Assembly (NCBI GenBank): GCA_963753385.1
Contig: CAVWCC010000008.1
Coordinates: forward strand, 1-64,000
Direction: 5' to 3'
From: JALZKA01 sp963753385
GTDB taxonomy: Bacteria; Actinomycetota; Thermoleophilia; Solirubrobacterales; 70-9
DNA: 64,000 bases
The notes beneath the pieces are model-generated. The model saw nothing but the letters and a program-made list of their open reading frames with translations. It was not told the origin of the DNA and made no database searches. Both the position numbers and the translations under genes were made by a program. Positions 50,848-59,666 of the stretch are shown piece after piece (the first letter of the stretch is position 1; the number at the start of each line of letters is the position of its first letter).

Positions 50848-53800
50848 TTGGCGGACACAGAACGAGATTTCCTAGGCGCAGTCGCGGACCGCGTCGTCGT
50901 GTTCGACGGCGGCATGGGCGCGACCCTGGAGCAGTTCGACCTGACCTCCGAGGACTACGGCGGGCTCCCGGGCAAGTGCCACGAGGCGCTGGTCCTGAAC
51001 CGCCCCGACGTGATCGAGGGGGTCCACGCCTCGATGGTCGACGCCGGCGCCGAGGTCGTCGAGACCGACACGTTCCAGGCGTCGCGGTTGAAGCTCGACG
51101 AGTGGGGTCTCGGCGAGCACACGCTCGAGATCAACCGCAAAGCGGCCGAGATCGCCCGCAGGGCGGTGGGCGAGGGCCGCTTCGTCGCGGGCTCGATCGG
51201 CCCGACCGGCTTCCTCCCGGCGTCCGACGATCCGACCCTCGGCGACATCTCGTTCCGCCGCCTGGTCGAGGTGTTCTCCGAGCAGGCGCGCGGCCTGCTC
51301 GAGGGCGGGGCGGACCTGATCATCATCGAGACCGCCCAGGACATCCTCGAGGTCAAGGCGGCGATCTTCGGCGCGCGCGAGGCGTTCGGGACCGTGGGCC
51401 GCACGGTGCCGATCCAGGCCTCGGTCTCGCTCCTGCCGCAGGGCGGCAAGATGCTGCTCGGCACGGATATCGCGGCCGTGCTCACCACGCTAACCGCACT
51501 CGACGTCGACGTCATCGGCCTGAACTGCTCGACCGGGCCCGAGGACATGCGCGACGCGATCCGCTACCTCGGCGAGAACTCGCCGCTGCCCGTCCATTGC
51601 ATCCCGAACGCGGGCCTGCCGCTCCAGGGGCCGGACGGGGAGACGATCTTCCCCGAGACGCCCGAGCAGATCTCGTCGGTCCTCGGCGAGTTCGTCGAGC
51701 GCCACAACGTCGGGATCGTCGGGGGCTGCTGCGGGACCACTCCTGACCACATCCGCCAGCTCGCCGAACGCGTCGCGGGCCGCGCGCCGGGCGAGCGCCC
51801 GACGAGGACACCGCCCCTGCTTAGTTCGATGATGACCGCCACCGATCTCGTCCAGGAGCCGCGGCCGACGCTCGTCGGCGAGCGGGTGAATTCTCAAGGG
51901 TCGCGTGTGGCGAAGGAGCTGCTGCTCGCCGACGACTACGACGGCCTGGTGCAGGTCGCCGAGGATCAGGTGACCGGCGGAGCGCACGTCCTCGACGTGT
52001 GCGTCGCGCTCACCGAGCGTCAGGACGAGGACGTCCAGATGCGGGAGGTGGTGCAGCGGATCTCGCTGACGCAGCCCGCGCCGATCCAGATCGATTCGAC
52101 CGAGCCCGAGGTGATCGAGGCCGCGCTCGAGGCGATCCCCGGGCGCGCGATCGTCAACTCGATCAACCTCGAGGCCGGTCGCGACAAGGCCGATCGCGTG
52201 ATCCCGCTCGCCAAGGCGCACGGCGCGGCGCTGATCGCGCTGACGATCGACGAGACCGGGATGGCGAAGACCGCGGAGCGCAAGCTCGAGATCGCGAAGC
52301 GGATCACCGAGATCGCCTGCGACGAGCACGGCCTCGACCGCGAGGCGCTGATCTTCGACGCCCTCACCTTCACGCTCACGACGGGCGACGACGAGTGGAA
52401 GCCGTCCGCGATCGCGACGATCGAGGGGATCGAGGCGATCAAGGAGGGCCTGCCCGGGGTCAAGACGTCGCTCGGCGTCTCGAACGTGTCGTTCGGCGTC
52501 AGCCCGCCCGCGCGAGCCGTCCTGAACTCGGTCTTCCTGCACCACTGCGTCGACGCCGGCCTCGACCTCGCGATGGTCAACCCGAACCACATCACCCCGT
52601 ACGGGGAGATCCCCGAGTCCGAGCGCGAGCTGGCCGACGATCTCGTCTTCAACCGGCGCGAGGACGCCCTCGAGCGGTTCATCGGCCACTTCGAGGAGAA
52701 GGGGGAGGACGACGCCGCCGAGGCCGAGGACCCGACCGCCGACATGGAGCCCGAGGAGGCGCTCCACTGGCACATCCTGCGCCGCAAGAAGGACGGTGTC
52801 GAGGACTGGATCGACCGGTCGGTGGAGAAGATCGGCGCCGTTCCCACCCTCAACACCGTGCTGCTGCCGGCGATGAAGGAGGTCGGCGACAAGTTCGGCG
52901 CCGGCGAATTGATCCTGCCGTTCGTGCTGCAGTCGGCCGAGGTGATGAAGCGCGCCGTCGCGCACCTCGAGAACTACCTCGACAAGATCGAGGGCCACAC
53001 GAAGGGCAAGGTCGTGATCGCGACCGTGTTCGGCGACGTGCACGACATCGGCAAGTCGCTGGTCAACACGATCCTGACGAACAACGGCTACACGGTCGTG
53101 GACCTGGGCAAGCAGGTCCCGATCGACACGATCATCGATGCCGCCGTCGAGCACGACGCCGACGCGATCGGCCTCTCGGCGCTGCTCGTCTCGACCTCGA
53201 AGCAGATGCCCGCCTGCATCCAGGAGCTCCATCAGCGCGGGCTCGAGTTCCCGGTGCTGATCGGCGGCGCCGCGATCAACCGCGACTTCGGGCGGCGGGT
53301 CCTCTATCCACACGGCAAGGAGTCCGACGAGGTCTACGGGCCCGGGGTCTTCTATTGCAAGGACGCGTTTGTGGGCCTCGACACGATCGACGCACTGATC
53401 GACGACGATGCTCGTTCCTCGTTGCTCGACCGGATCCGCGAAGAGGCTCGGGAGTTGCGCGAGAAGCCCGTGGTCGTCGACGACGCCCCACCGACCACCG
53501 ACGATTCCGTTCGCTCCGGCGCCGCGACCGATGCATCAGTTCCCGAGCCGCCGTTCTGGGGCGCGCGCGACGTCGCTATCGACCTCGCCGACGTCTATCC
53601 GTATCTCGACCGGCACGTCCTGTTCAAGCTCCACTGGGGCGGGCGCGGCCGCAAGGGCGAGGACTGGCGCCGGATCGTCGAGGGCCACGACGGCGACGAG
53701 GGCTTCGCGCCGAAGCTCGAGCGCATGTGGCGCGAGCAGGATTACCTCGAGCCCAGGGCACGCGTCGGCTACTTCCCGTGCAACGCCGACGGCAACGAGC

Positions 53801-54444
53801 TCGTCATCTTCGACCCGCAGGACCACGACCGGGAGATCGAGCGCCTGGTCTTCCCGCGCCAGCCGAAGCACGACCGGATCTGCCTGGCCGACTTCTACCG
53901 GCCGCTCTCAGAAGGCGGCGAGCGGGACGTGGTCGCGCTACAGGCAGTGACCGTCGGCGACGAGGTCACCAAGCGGATCTCCCAGCTCGAGGCCGACGGC
54001 GAGTTCGCCGAGCAGCTCTTCGTCCACGGCCTGGGTGTCCAGGCGGCCGAGGGCCTCGCCGAGTGGCTCCATGCCGAGGTCCGCCGCGCCCTCGGGATCG
54101 ACCTCGACCAGGGCCGCCGCTACTCCTGGGGCTACCCCGCCTGCCCGGACCAGTCAGAGCACGAGAAGGTCTCGCGGCTCCTCGGCTTTCCGGAGATCGG
54201 GATCGCGCTCTCGGGCGGCTACGCGCTCGAGCCCGAGCAGTCAACCGTCGCGATCGTCGCCCACCACCCGCAGGCCGTCTACTTCGGCATGAAGTCCGGC
54301 TTCATCCCGGCCGAGAAGAGGAGCGACGAGCTGATCGCCGGCACCGAGCGTGGGGGAGAGCTGCCGCCCGACTCGGACCCCGAGGGCGACGGCACGATCG
54401 AGGCCGAGACCGCCGAGCCGGCCGGCGAAGCCGCGCCCGCTTAG
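50848..54444 (+). CDS. metH: cobalamin-dependent methionine synthase
   Basis: 1198 residues from TTG at 50848, preceded by AAGGGG; an upstream in-frame GTG at 50812 would fall inside the riboswitch. Domain order: homocysteine-binding (VFDGGMGATLEQFD, zinc site VGGCCGTTPDH near residue 292), folate-binding pterin domain (PTLVGERVNSQGSRVAKELL), cobalamin domain with FGDVHDIGKSLVNT (His about 731) and SAM-dependent activation domain (RRYSWGYPACPDQSEH, about 1090). Makes methionine from homocysteine and methyl-tetrahydrofolate. Control by the SAM riboswitch is expected. Stop overlaps the convergent PQQ gene (TTAG). Confidence 0.95.
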   Translation: MADTERDFLGAVADRVVVFDGGMGATLEQFDLTSEDYGGLPGKCHEALVLNRPDVIEGVHASMVDAGAEVVETDTFQASRLKLDEWGLGEHTLEINRKAAEIARRAVGEGRFVAGSIGPTGFLPASDDPTLGDISFRRLVEVFSEQARGLLEGGADLIIIETAQDILEVKAAIFGAREAFGTVGRTVPIQASVSLLPQGGKMLLGTDIAAVLTTLTALDVDVIGLNCSTGPEDMRDAIRYLGENSPLPVHCIPNAGLPLQGPDGETIFPETPEQISSVLGEFVERHNVGIVGGCCGTTPDHIRQLAERVAGRAPGERPTRTPPLLSSMMTATDLVQEPRPTLVGERVNSQGSRVAKELLLADDYDGLVQVAEDQVTGGAHVLDVCVALTERQDEDVQMREVVQRISLTQPAPIQIDSTEPEVIEAALEAIPGRAIVNSINLEAGRDKADRVIPLAKAHGAALIALTIDETGMAKTAERKLEIAKRITEIACDEHGLDREALIFDALTFTLTTGDDEWKPSAIATIEGIEAIKEGLPGVKTSLGVSNVSFGVSPPARAVLNSVFLHHCVDAGLDLAMVNPNHITPYGEIPESERELADDLVFNRREDALERFIGHFEEKGEDDAAEAEDPTADMEPEEALHWHILRRKKDGVEDWIDRSVEKIGAVPTLNTVLLPAMKEVGDKFGAGELILPFVLQSAEVMKRAVAHLENYLDKIEGHTKGKVVIATVFGDVHDIGKSLVNTILTNNGYTVVDLGKQVPIDTIIDAAVEHDADAIGLSALLVSTSKQMPACIQELHQRGLEFPVLIGGAAINRDFGRRVLYPHGKESDEVYGPGVFYCKDAFVGLDTIDALIDDDARSSLLDRIREEARELREKPVVVDDAPPTTDDSVRSGAATDASVPEPPFWGARDVAIDLADVYPYLDRHVLFKLHWGGRGRKGEDWRRIVEGHDGDEGFAPKLERMWREQDYLEPRARVGYFPCNADGNELVIFDPQDHDREIERLVFPRQPKHDRICLADFYRPLSEGGERDVVALQAVTVGDEVTKRISQLEADGEFAEQLFVHGLGVQAAEGLAEWLHAEVRRALGIDLDQGRRYSWGYPACPDQSEHEKVSRLLGFPEIGIALSGGYALEPEQSTVAIVAHHPQAVYFGMKSGFIPAEKRSDELIAGTERGGELPPDSDPEGDGTIEAETAEPAGEAAPA

Positions 54445-55571
54445 TTCTGCCCGATCCGGAAGACCGAGTTCCCAGCGACGATGTAGACGTTGCGGCGGGC
54501 GTCCTCGCCGAACGAGACGAGGCTGCCGCGCTGAAGCCCCGTGCCGCTGTCGTCTCGTGCGCCACCGAGCTTCGGCACGAAGCTTCGGATCTGGCCGGTG
54601 CACAGGTCGCCGTAGACGTAGCGGCCCTTGAGCGCACCGAGGTCCGGGTCGCGGACGACATAGCCGCCCGTGATGGAACAGCGGCCGCCGGAGTGTGAGT
54701 ACGTGTGGATCGGCCGGTCGTGGTTGCCGAGGGCGGGCCCGTTGATCAACGAGTTGCCCTCATACTTGTTCCAGCCGAAGTTGGCACCCGCGGCCTTGCG
54801 CAGGCGCTCGTAGTCGACCTCTTCGAAGCGGTCCTGGCCCACGTCGCCGATCGCGATCTTCCCACGGTCGAGCGAGAAGCGCCACGGGTTGCGAAGGCCG
54901 CGGGCGAAGATCTCGTCCAGTCCCGCCGTGCCGACATAAGGGTTGTCCCGCGGCACCGCGTACTTGCCCGGGCCCTTGCGCTTGAGCGGGTTGATCCGCA
55001 GGACCTTGCCGAGCAGGCTGCCCTTGCTCTGCGCGGGCCCGCCGCCGGTCCCGCCGTCGCCGGTGGCGATGTAGAGCTTGCCGTCCGAGCCCCATTGGAG
55101 CTGGCCTCCGTTGTGGTTCGCGGCGCTTCGATGGCGGATGTCGAGCAGGTCGCGGCGGCTGCCCTCGTCCGCGCGGAGCGGGTTGCCGCGCTCGCGCTTG
55201 AACTCCGAGATCCGCAGATCACCGTGATTGTCGGTGAAGAAGACGTAGAACCGTCTCGACTTCTTCCATGGGGCGAACGCGATCGAGAACAGGCCGCGCT
55301 CGCTCTCGCAGCAGCCCACCAGGCCCCTGATGTCGAGGAACGTGCCCCGGCGCCGGCCGTTCTTCAGGACGTCGACCGTCCCGCCGCGCTCGACGACGTA
55401 GAGGATCCCGGGCGCACCGCGGGGGCCGTGAGCGTAGATCGGCTGCGCGAAGTCGCCGACCTCGCGCAGCTCGAGCCCGCCGCGCAGCCGCGAGTCGTCA
55501 GCGGGCGCGTGCGTGGCGAGGGCGAGCCCGGTAAGGACCGCTGCGACCCCCGCCGCCCGCCGGATTCGCAT
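54441..55571 (-). CDS. PQQ-dependent sugar dehydrogenase-like, exported (paralogue 1)
   Basis: 376 residues. Signal peptide in the first about 25 residues. Soluble glucose/aldose dehydrogenase beta-propeller: ILYVVERGGTVDVLKNGRRR, ERGLFSIAFAPWKKSRRFYV, catalytic-loop NHNGGQLQWGSDGKLYIATG (about residue 152), RINPLKRKGPGKYAVPRDNP, GLRNPWRFSLDRGKIAIGDV and CSITGGYVVRDPDLGALKGR. PQQ binding is inferred. Starts 3 nt after the aldehyde dehydrogenase stop, so they are co-translated. Confidence 0.87.
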   Translation of the reverse strand: MRIRRAAGVAAVLTGLALATHAPADDSRLRGGLELREVGDFAQPIYAHGPRGAPGILYVVERGGTVDVLKNGRRRGTFLDIRGLVGCCESERGLFSIAFAPWKKSRRFYVFFTDNHGDLRISEFKRERGNPLRADEGSRRDLLDIRHRSAANHNGGQLQWGSDGKLYIATGDGGTGGGPAQSKGSLLGKVLRINPLKRKGPGKYAVPRDNPYVGTAGLDEIFARGLRNPWRFSLDRGKIAIGDVGQDRFEEVDYERLRKAAGANFGWNKYEGNSLINGPALGNHDRPIHTYSHSGGRCSITGGYVVRDPDLGALKGRYVYGDLCTGQIRSFVPKLGGARDDSGTGLQRGSLVSFGEDARRNVYIVAGNSVFRIGQN

Positions 55572-55574
55572 CAG

Positions 55575-57146
55575 CTAGAGGCCGAGGCGGTCCCGCAGCC
55601 CACGGGCGTTGAAGAACCGGAACAGCCCGTTGATCAGGCGGCGCTCCCGCCGCTTGTGCGGGAACCAGAGTGGGTCGCGCTTGCCCTGCCGGAACCGCGG
55701 CGAGACGATCGCCTCGGTGCGGCAAAAGCGCCTGATGCCGTTGGCCCCGTGGCGGAATCCGATGCCCGAGTTCTTCCAGCCGCCCATCGGGAGGTTGTGG
55801 AGGAAGTAGTTGGTGAGGACGTCGTCGATGTTCGTCGCCCCGACCTCGAGCCGGCGGGCGACCTCCTCGGCGCGGCCGGTGTCGCGCGACATGACCGAGG
55901 CCGAGAGCCCGTAGCGCGTGTCGTTCGCCATCGCGACCGCCTCATCCGCGTCGCGCACCTTCATCACCCCGAGCACCGGGCCGAACGTCTCGTCGACCAT
56001 CACCTTCATCGTGTGGTCGGCGTCGGCGATCACCGTGGGCTCATACCAGTTGCCGGGGCCCTCCTTGCGGCGGCCGCCGGTGAGGATCCGGGCGCCCTTG
56101 CCGCGGGCGTCCTCGACATGGTCGGAGACGATGTCGACCTGGGGCGGGAAGGTCATTGCTCCGAGGTCCTGCTTGTACGACGCGTCGTCCGTCCCTTGGC
56201 GCAGCTCGTTCACGCGGTCTGCGAGCTTCGTGACGAACTCCTCGTAGATCGGCTCCTCGACGTACACCCGCTCGATCGCCATGCAGATCTGGCCCGTGTT
56301 GGCGAGGCCGCCGAAGGCCGCGGCGTTGACCGCGCGGTCGAGGTTGGCGTCGCGCAGGACGATCATCGGGTCCTTGCCGCCGAGCTCGAGGCTGACCGGG
56401 GTGAGCGTCTCGGCGGCCCGCTTCATCACGATCTTCCCGGTCCGCTCCGAACCGGTGAACTGCAGGTAGTCGACGTTGTCGATCAGCGCGCCGCCGGTGT
56501 CGGCGGTGCCGTTCACGACCTCGATCACGTCCGGGGCGCCGATCTCCTTCCAGCCGCGGGTGATCTCCATCGCGATCAGCGGGGTCACCTCGGAGGGCTT
56601 GATGACGACGGCGGAGCCCGCCATCAGCGCGGGGATCGCGTCGTCGTAGGCAAGGATCAGAGGGAAGTTCCAGGGGCTGATCACGCCGACCACGGGATAG
56701 GGCCGATAGGTGATGCGCAGGCGCTTCACCTTGAACAGCGGGTTGTGCGAGCTCGGGGTCTCGTCGGCGAGGTACCCGGCGGCCCGCTCGCCCCAGAAGC
56801 TGATCGCGTCGCAGATGAACGGCGCCTCCATCTCGGCGTCCGCGCGGACCTTGCCGGTCTCGATCTGCATCACGTCGGCGAGCGCATCCGCGTTGTCGAA
56901 CATCCAGTCGCGGAGCCGGCCGAGCCAGCGGTAGCGCCCGTCGAAGCCGAGCGCCTCCCACGCGGGCTGCGCGGCGCGAACCCGCGCGACCACCTCGGCG
57001 ACCCGCTCGGGCGAGTCGATGGCGACGGAACGGATGACCGATCCGTCGGTGGGGCGGTGGACGTCGAAGGTCTCCGCTGCGGAGGGGGCGCCGTCCTTCG
57101 CCGCCTCGGTCGCGGCCGTCTCGGAAGTCGTGGCCGTGGGCTCCAT
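55575..57146 (-). CDS. aldehyde dehydrogenase
   Basis: 523 residues. GVISPWNFPLILAYDDAIPA, ITRGWKEIGAPDVIEVVNGT, VSLELGGKDPMIVLRDANLD (catalytic Glu) and GLANTGQICMAIERVYVEEP (catalytic Cys). Resembles NAD(P)-dependent succinate-semialdehyde or long-chain aldehyde dehydrogenases. The C-terminus is extended with basic residues (GKRDPLWFPHKRRERRLING), as in membrane-associating forms. A TetR-type palindrome sits just upstream. It may oxidise aldehydes produced with the PQQ enzymes, though it lacks a signal peptide and is cytoplasmic. Confidence 0.9.
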   Translation of the reverse strand: MEPTATTSETAATEAAKDGAPSAAETFDVHRPTDGSVIRSVAIDSPERVAEVVARVRAAQPAWEALGFDGRYRWLGRLRDWMFDNADALADVMQIETGKVRADAEMEAPFICDAISFWGERAAGYLADETPSSHNPLFKVKRLRITYRPYPVVGVISPWNFPLILAYDDAIPALMAGSAVVIKPSEVTPLIAMEITRGWKEIGAPDVIEVVNGTADTGGALIDNVDYLQFTGSERTGKIVMKRAAETLTPVSLELGGKDPMIVLRDANLDRAVNAAAFGGLANTGQICMAIERVYVEEPIYEEFVTKLADRVNELRQGTDDASYKQDLGAMTFPPQVDIVSDHVEDARGKGARILTGGRRKEGPGNWYEPTVIADADHTMKVMVDETFGPVLGVMKVRDADEAVAMANDTRYGLSASVMSRDTGRAEEVARRLEVGATNIDDVLTNYFLHNLPMGGWKNSGIGFRHGANGIRRFCRTEAIVSPRFRQGKRDPLWFPHKRRERRLINGLFRFFNARGLRDRLGL

Positions 57147-57164
57147 TGCCTGACTGTACAGCGT

Positions 57165-57182
57165 GCTGACCGGCCGGTCAGC
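57165..57182. promoter_or_regulatory. 18-bp perfect palindrome, TetR-type operator
   Basis: GCTGACCGGCCGGTCAGC lies between the PQQ paralogue 2 stop (57189) and the aldehyde dehydrogenase start (57146). Length and half-site (TGACC) are typical of TetR operators. Probably controls the aldehyde dehydrogenase-PQQ 1 pair. Confidence 0.65.
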
Positions 57183-57188
57183 GGGTAC

Positions 57189-58418
57189 TCAGTTCTGTGG
57201 ACCGAGCACCCGCACGTCGCCCCCCAGCGAGGTCACGTAGATGCGGCTCGTGAACGGGCTCGCGGTGAATGAGGTGGGCTGGTCAAAGGTGTCGTCTAAC
57301 TCAACGACACCTTCGGCGCTCGAGAGCTCAGGCACGAAGCTGCGCAACTGGCCGGCGCAGAAGTCGGCGTACAGGTAGCGACCGTAGAGGTTGGTCAGCA
57401 GCTCGTCGCGGACGACCACGCCGCCGGTGATCGAGCAGCTGCCGCCATCGGTGCCGTGACCGTAGACGTGGATCGGCTTGTCGTGCTGCTTTCGCTTCGG
57501 AGTCTTTGCGGTGTCGCCGTCGTTGTAGCGCCGGAGGCCCTCCCAGCGGTCCCAGCCGAAGTTGGCGTTGCGCAGTGACTGCGGGGTCTCGTAGTCGACC
57601 TCCTCGAAGCGTTCCTGGCCAACGTCTCCGATCGCGATCCGGCCGGTGTTCGGGTCGAACGTAAAGCGGAACGGGTTGCGAAGTCCGCGCGCGTAGATCT
57701 CGTCCTTGCCCTTCTTGCCCTTGTAGGGGTTGCCGGCGGGGATCGTGTAGTCGCGTGCGCCAGGCGGGTCGAGCGGGTTGATCCGAAGCAGCTTGCCGAG
57801 CAGGCTCTTACGGTCCTGCGCGTTCTCGCGCGGGTCGCCCCCGTCGCCGCCGTCGCCGGTGCCCAGGTAGAGCAAGCCGTCGGGCCCGAACAGGAGCTGG
57901 CCGCCGTTGTGGTTCCCGGCGAAGCGGTGGCGGATGCGAATCACCTGGCGCCGGGTCGACTCGTCGGCGATACCGCCGCTCGTCTCGAACTCGGAAACGA
58001 CGATGTCGCCGGTGCCGGCGTGCGTGTAGTAGGCGTAGAGCAGGCCGTTCGACTGGTAGTCGGGGTGGAACGCGATACCAAGTAGGCCCTGCTCGCCGCT
58101 CCGGTTGGTCAGGTCGCTGATGTCGAGGGCGATCCCGAACTCAACGTTGTCGACGAGGAGCTCGACGGTTCCGTCCTGCTCGACCACGTAAACGCTGTCG
58201 GGCGAGCCGGGGGCGAACGCGACATTGACGGGATCCTCGAAGCTGCCGTCACCGACGAGCCCGAAATCGACGCCGCCCGTGCCGTCGCCGATCGGAGGCT
58301 CCCCGCGCCCGGCCGCCTCGTCGGCCGAGCCGAGCGCCAGCAGGAGGACGCCGACCGCGATCGCAACCACCGCGGTGACTGCCATCGCCCCGCGATGATG
58401 AAGCTGCTCGATACTCAA
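57189..58418 (-). CDS. PQQ-dependent sugar dehydrogenase-like, exported (paralogue 2)
   Basis: 409 residues; an alternative start at methionine 12 (58385) also leaves a signal segment (MAVTAVVAIAVGVLLLALGS). Propeller motifs: VYVVEQDGTVELLVDNVEFG, EQGLLGIAFHPDYQSNGLLY, NHNGGQLLFGPDGLLYLGTG, RINPLDPPGARDYTIPAGNP, GLRNPFRFTFDPNTGRIAIG. Close to the others but with its own loops. Ends just before the palindrome that precedes the aldehyde dehydrogenase. Confidence 0.87.
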   Translation of the reverse strand: MSIEQLHHRGAMAVTAVVAIAVGVLLLALGSADEAAGRGEPPIGDGTGGVDFGLVGDGSFEDPVNVAFAPGSPDSVYVVEQDGTVELLVDNVEFGIALDISDLTNRSGEQGLLGIAFHPDYQSNGLLYAYYTHAGTGDIVVSEFETSGGIADESTRRQVIRIRHRFAGNHNGGQLLFGPDGLLYLGTGDGGDGGDPRENAQDRKSLLGKLLRINPLDPPGARDYTIPAGNPYKGKKGKDEIYARGLRNPFRFTFDPNTGRIAIGDVGQERFEEVDYETPQSLRNANFGWDRWEGLRRYNDGDTAKTPKRKQHDKPIHVYGHGTDGGSCSITGGVVVRDELLTNLYGRYLYADFCAGQLRSFVPELSSAEGVVELDDTFDQPTSFTASPFTSRIYVTSLGGDVRVLGPQN

Positions 58419-58472
58419 GGCCTTACCAGGCGGGTCAACCTGGTTTCGCGCCTTACGTCGCTCATCAGATAC

Positions 58473-59666
58473 TCATCCCTGCTCGGGCTCCAATCGGTAT
58501 AGCTCTCCGGACAGCGAAAGGACGTAGAGCTGTCCGTCCAGTCCCGACGCGAATGCTACGAGGTTCGGGATCGGATCTATGTCGAGCGACGCGACCGAGT
58601 CGGCCTCGTTGTTGGCCAGGTCTGGGATGAAGCTGAGGACCTGCCCGGCGTAGAAGTCGGCCGTCAGATACCGGCCCTCGAGGCTCGGGAGCTCGGGGTC
58701 GTGGGCGATCACGCCCCCGGTCACCGCGCCCGGGTGCGGGTTCGGATACGTGAACAAGGGGAACAGCGGCTCCCCGGGCGGGTCGTACGGGGGCGACTCG
58801 GGGTAGTCGAAGTTCCCCTCCCACTCGGGCCAGCCGAATCCGCGGCCCCGCGCGCCGGCGACGGTCGCGATCGAGACCTCCTCCTCGGTGCCCTGCCCCA
58901 CGTCGCCGATCGCGATCGCCCCCAACGGTGCGTCGAACGAGAATCGGAACGGGTTTCGCAAGCCGTAGGACCACATCTCGTCGCGGCCCTTCTCGCCGAC
59001 GAACGGGTTCCCGCTTGGAACTCGGTACCCGGGGCGCCCTCGATGGGCGGGCAGCGGGTTGATTCGCAGCAGCTTTCCGAGCAGGCTCGAGAGATCGCGC
59101 GCGTTCTCGAACACATCGCCGCTGCCGCCGCCATCCCCGGTCGCGAGCCAGAGGCGGCCGTCGGGCCCGAACGCGACCGTGCCGCCGTTGTGGTTCAGCG
59201 CATCGGGGTGGGGGATCGAGATCACCCGTCGGCGGCTCTTCCGGCGTGCGCGAGTGGGATCGCCGCGGCGGGCCTTGAACTCATCGACCCGGATCGGGCA
59301 GCCGGCCCTAGCGTTGCAACCCGCCGAAGCGCTGTAGTAGACGTAGAAGCGGCGGGTCCGGGCGAAGTCGGGCGCGAACGCGGCCGAGAGCAGGCCGTGC
59401 TCGACCTGGTCCGCGACCAAGCCCGAGATGTCGAGGAAGGTCTTGGGAAGTAGCTCACCGTCGCGGAGTACCCGGATCGTCCCGGACTTCTCGGTCACGT
59501 ACAGAAGGCGCGGGCGCCGCGGCGCCGGTGTCACGAACGTCGGCTGGTTGAAGGTCTCGACCAGCTCGGCCTTTACGCCGGAGGCCGGTGTGCCGGCGCG
59601 GGCCGGGACCGCCACGGCGACGCTCGCGGCGACAGCCGCGATAAGGGCTATGCGTTCAGTTCTCAT
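58473..59666 (-). CDS. PQQ-dependent sugar dehydrogenase-like, exported (paralogue 3)
   Basis: 397 residues. Signal peptide MRTERIALIAAVAASVAVAV. EHGLLSAAFAPDFARTRRFY, NHNGGTVAFGPDGRLWLATG, GLRNPFRFSFDAPLGAIAIG, GGVIAHDPELPSLEGRYLTA. Has an extra cysteine pair (GCNARAGCPIRVDEF). Its ATG overlaps the stop of paralogue 4 (11 nt). It is the most divergent of the four. Confidence 0.86.
   Translation of the reverse strand: MRTERIALIAAVAASVAVAVPARAGTPASGVKAELVETFNQPTFVTPAPRRPRLLYVTEKSGTIRVLRDGELLPKTFLDISGLVADQVEHGLLSAAFAPDFARTRRFYVYYSASAGCNARAGCPIRVDEFKARRGDPTRARRKSRRRVISIPHPDALNHNGGTVAFGPDGRLWLATGDGGGSGDVFENARDLSSLLGKLLRINPLPAHRGRPGYRVPSGNPFVGEKGRDEMWSYGLRNPFRFSFDAPLGAIAIGDVGQGTEEEVSIATVAGARGRGFGWPEWEGNFDYPESPPYDPPGEPLFPLFTYPNPHPGAVTGGVIAHDPELPSLEGRYLTADFYAGQVLSFIPDLANNEADSVASLDIDPIPNLVAFASGLDGQLYVLSLSGELYRLEPEQG

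Noticed and set aside
51490..53313. 607-residue frame antisense to metH
   Set aside because: Mirror of GC-rich codon use; no motif, and metH is certain here.
51999..54698. 899-residue second frame within metH
   Set aside because: Composition is almost only Arg, Asp, Gly, Ala; shadow of metH.
54705..57272. 855-residue plus-strand frame
   Set aside because: Antisense to a PQQ dehydrogenase and aldehyde dehydrogenase, both with clear motifs.
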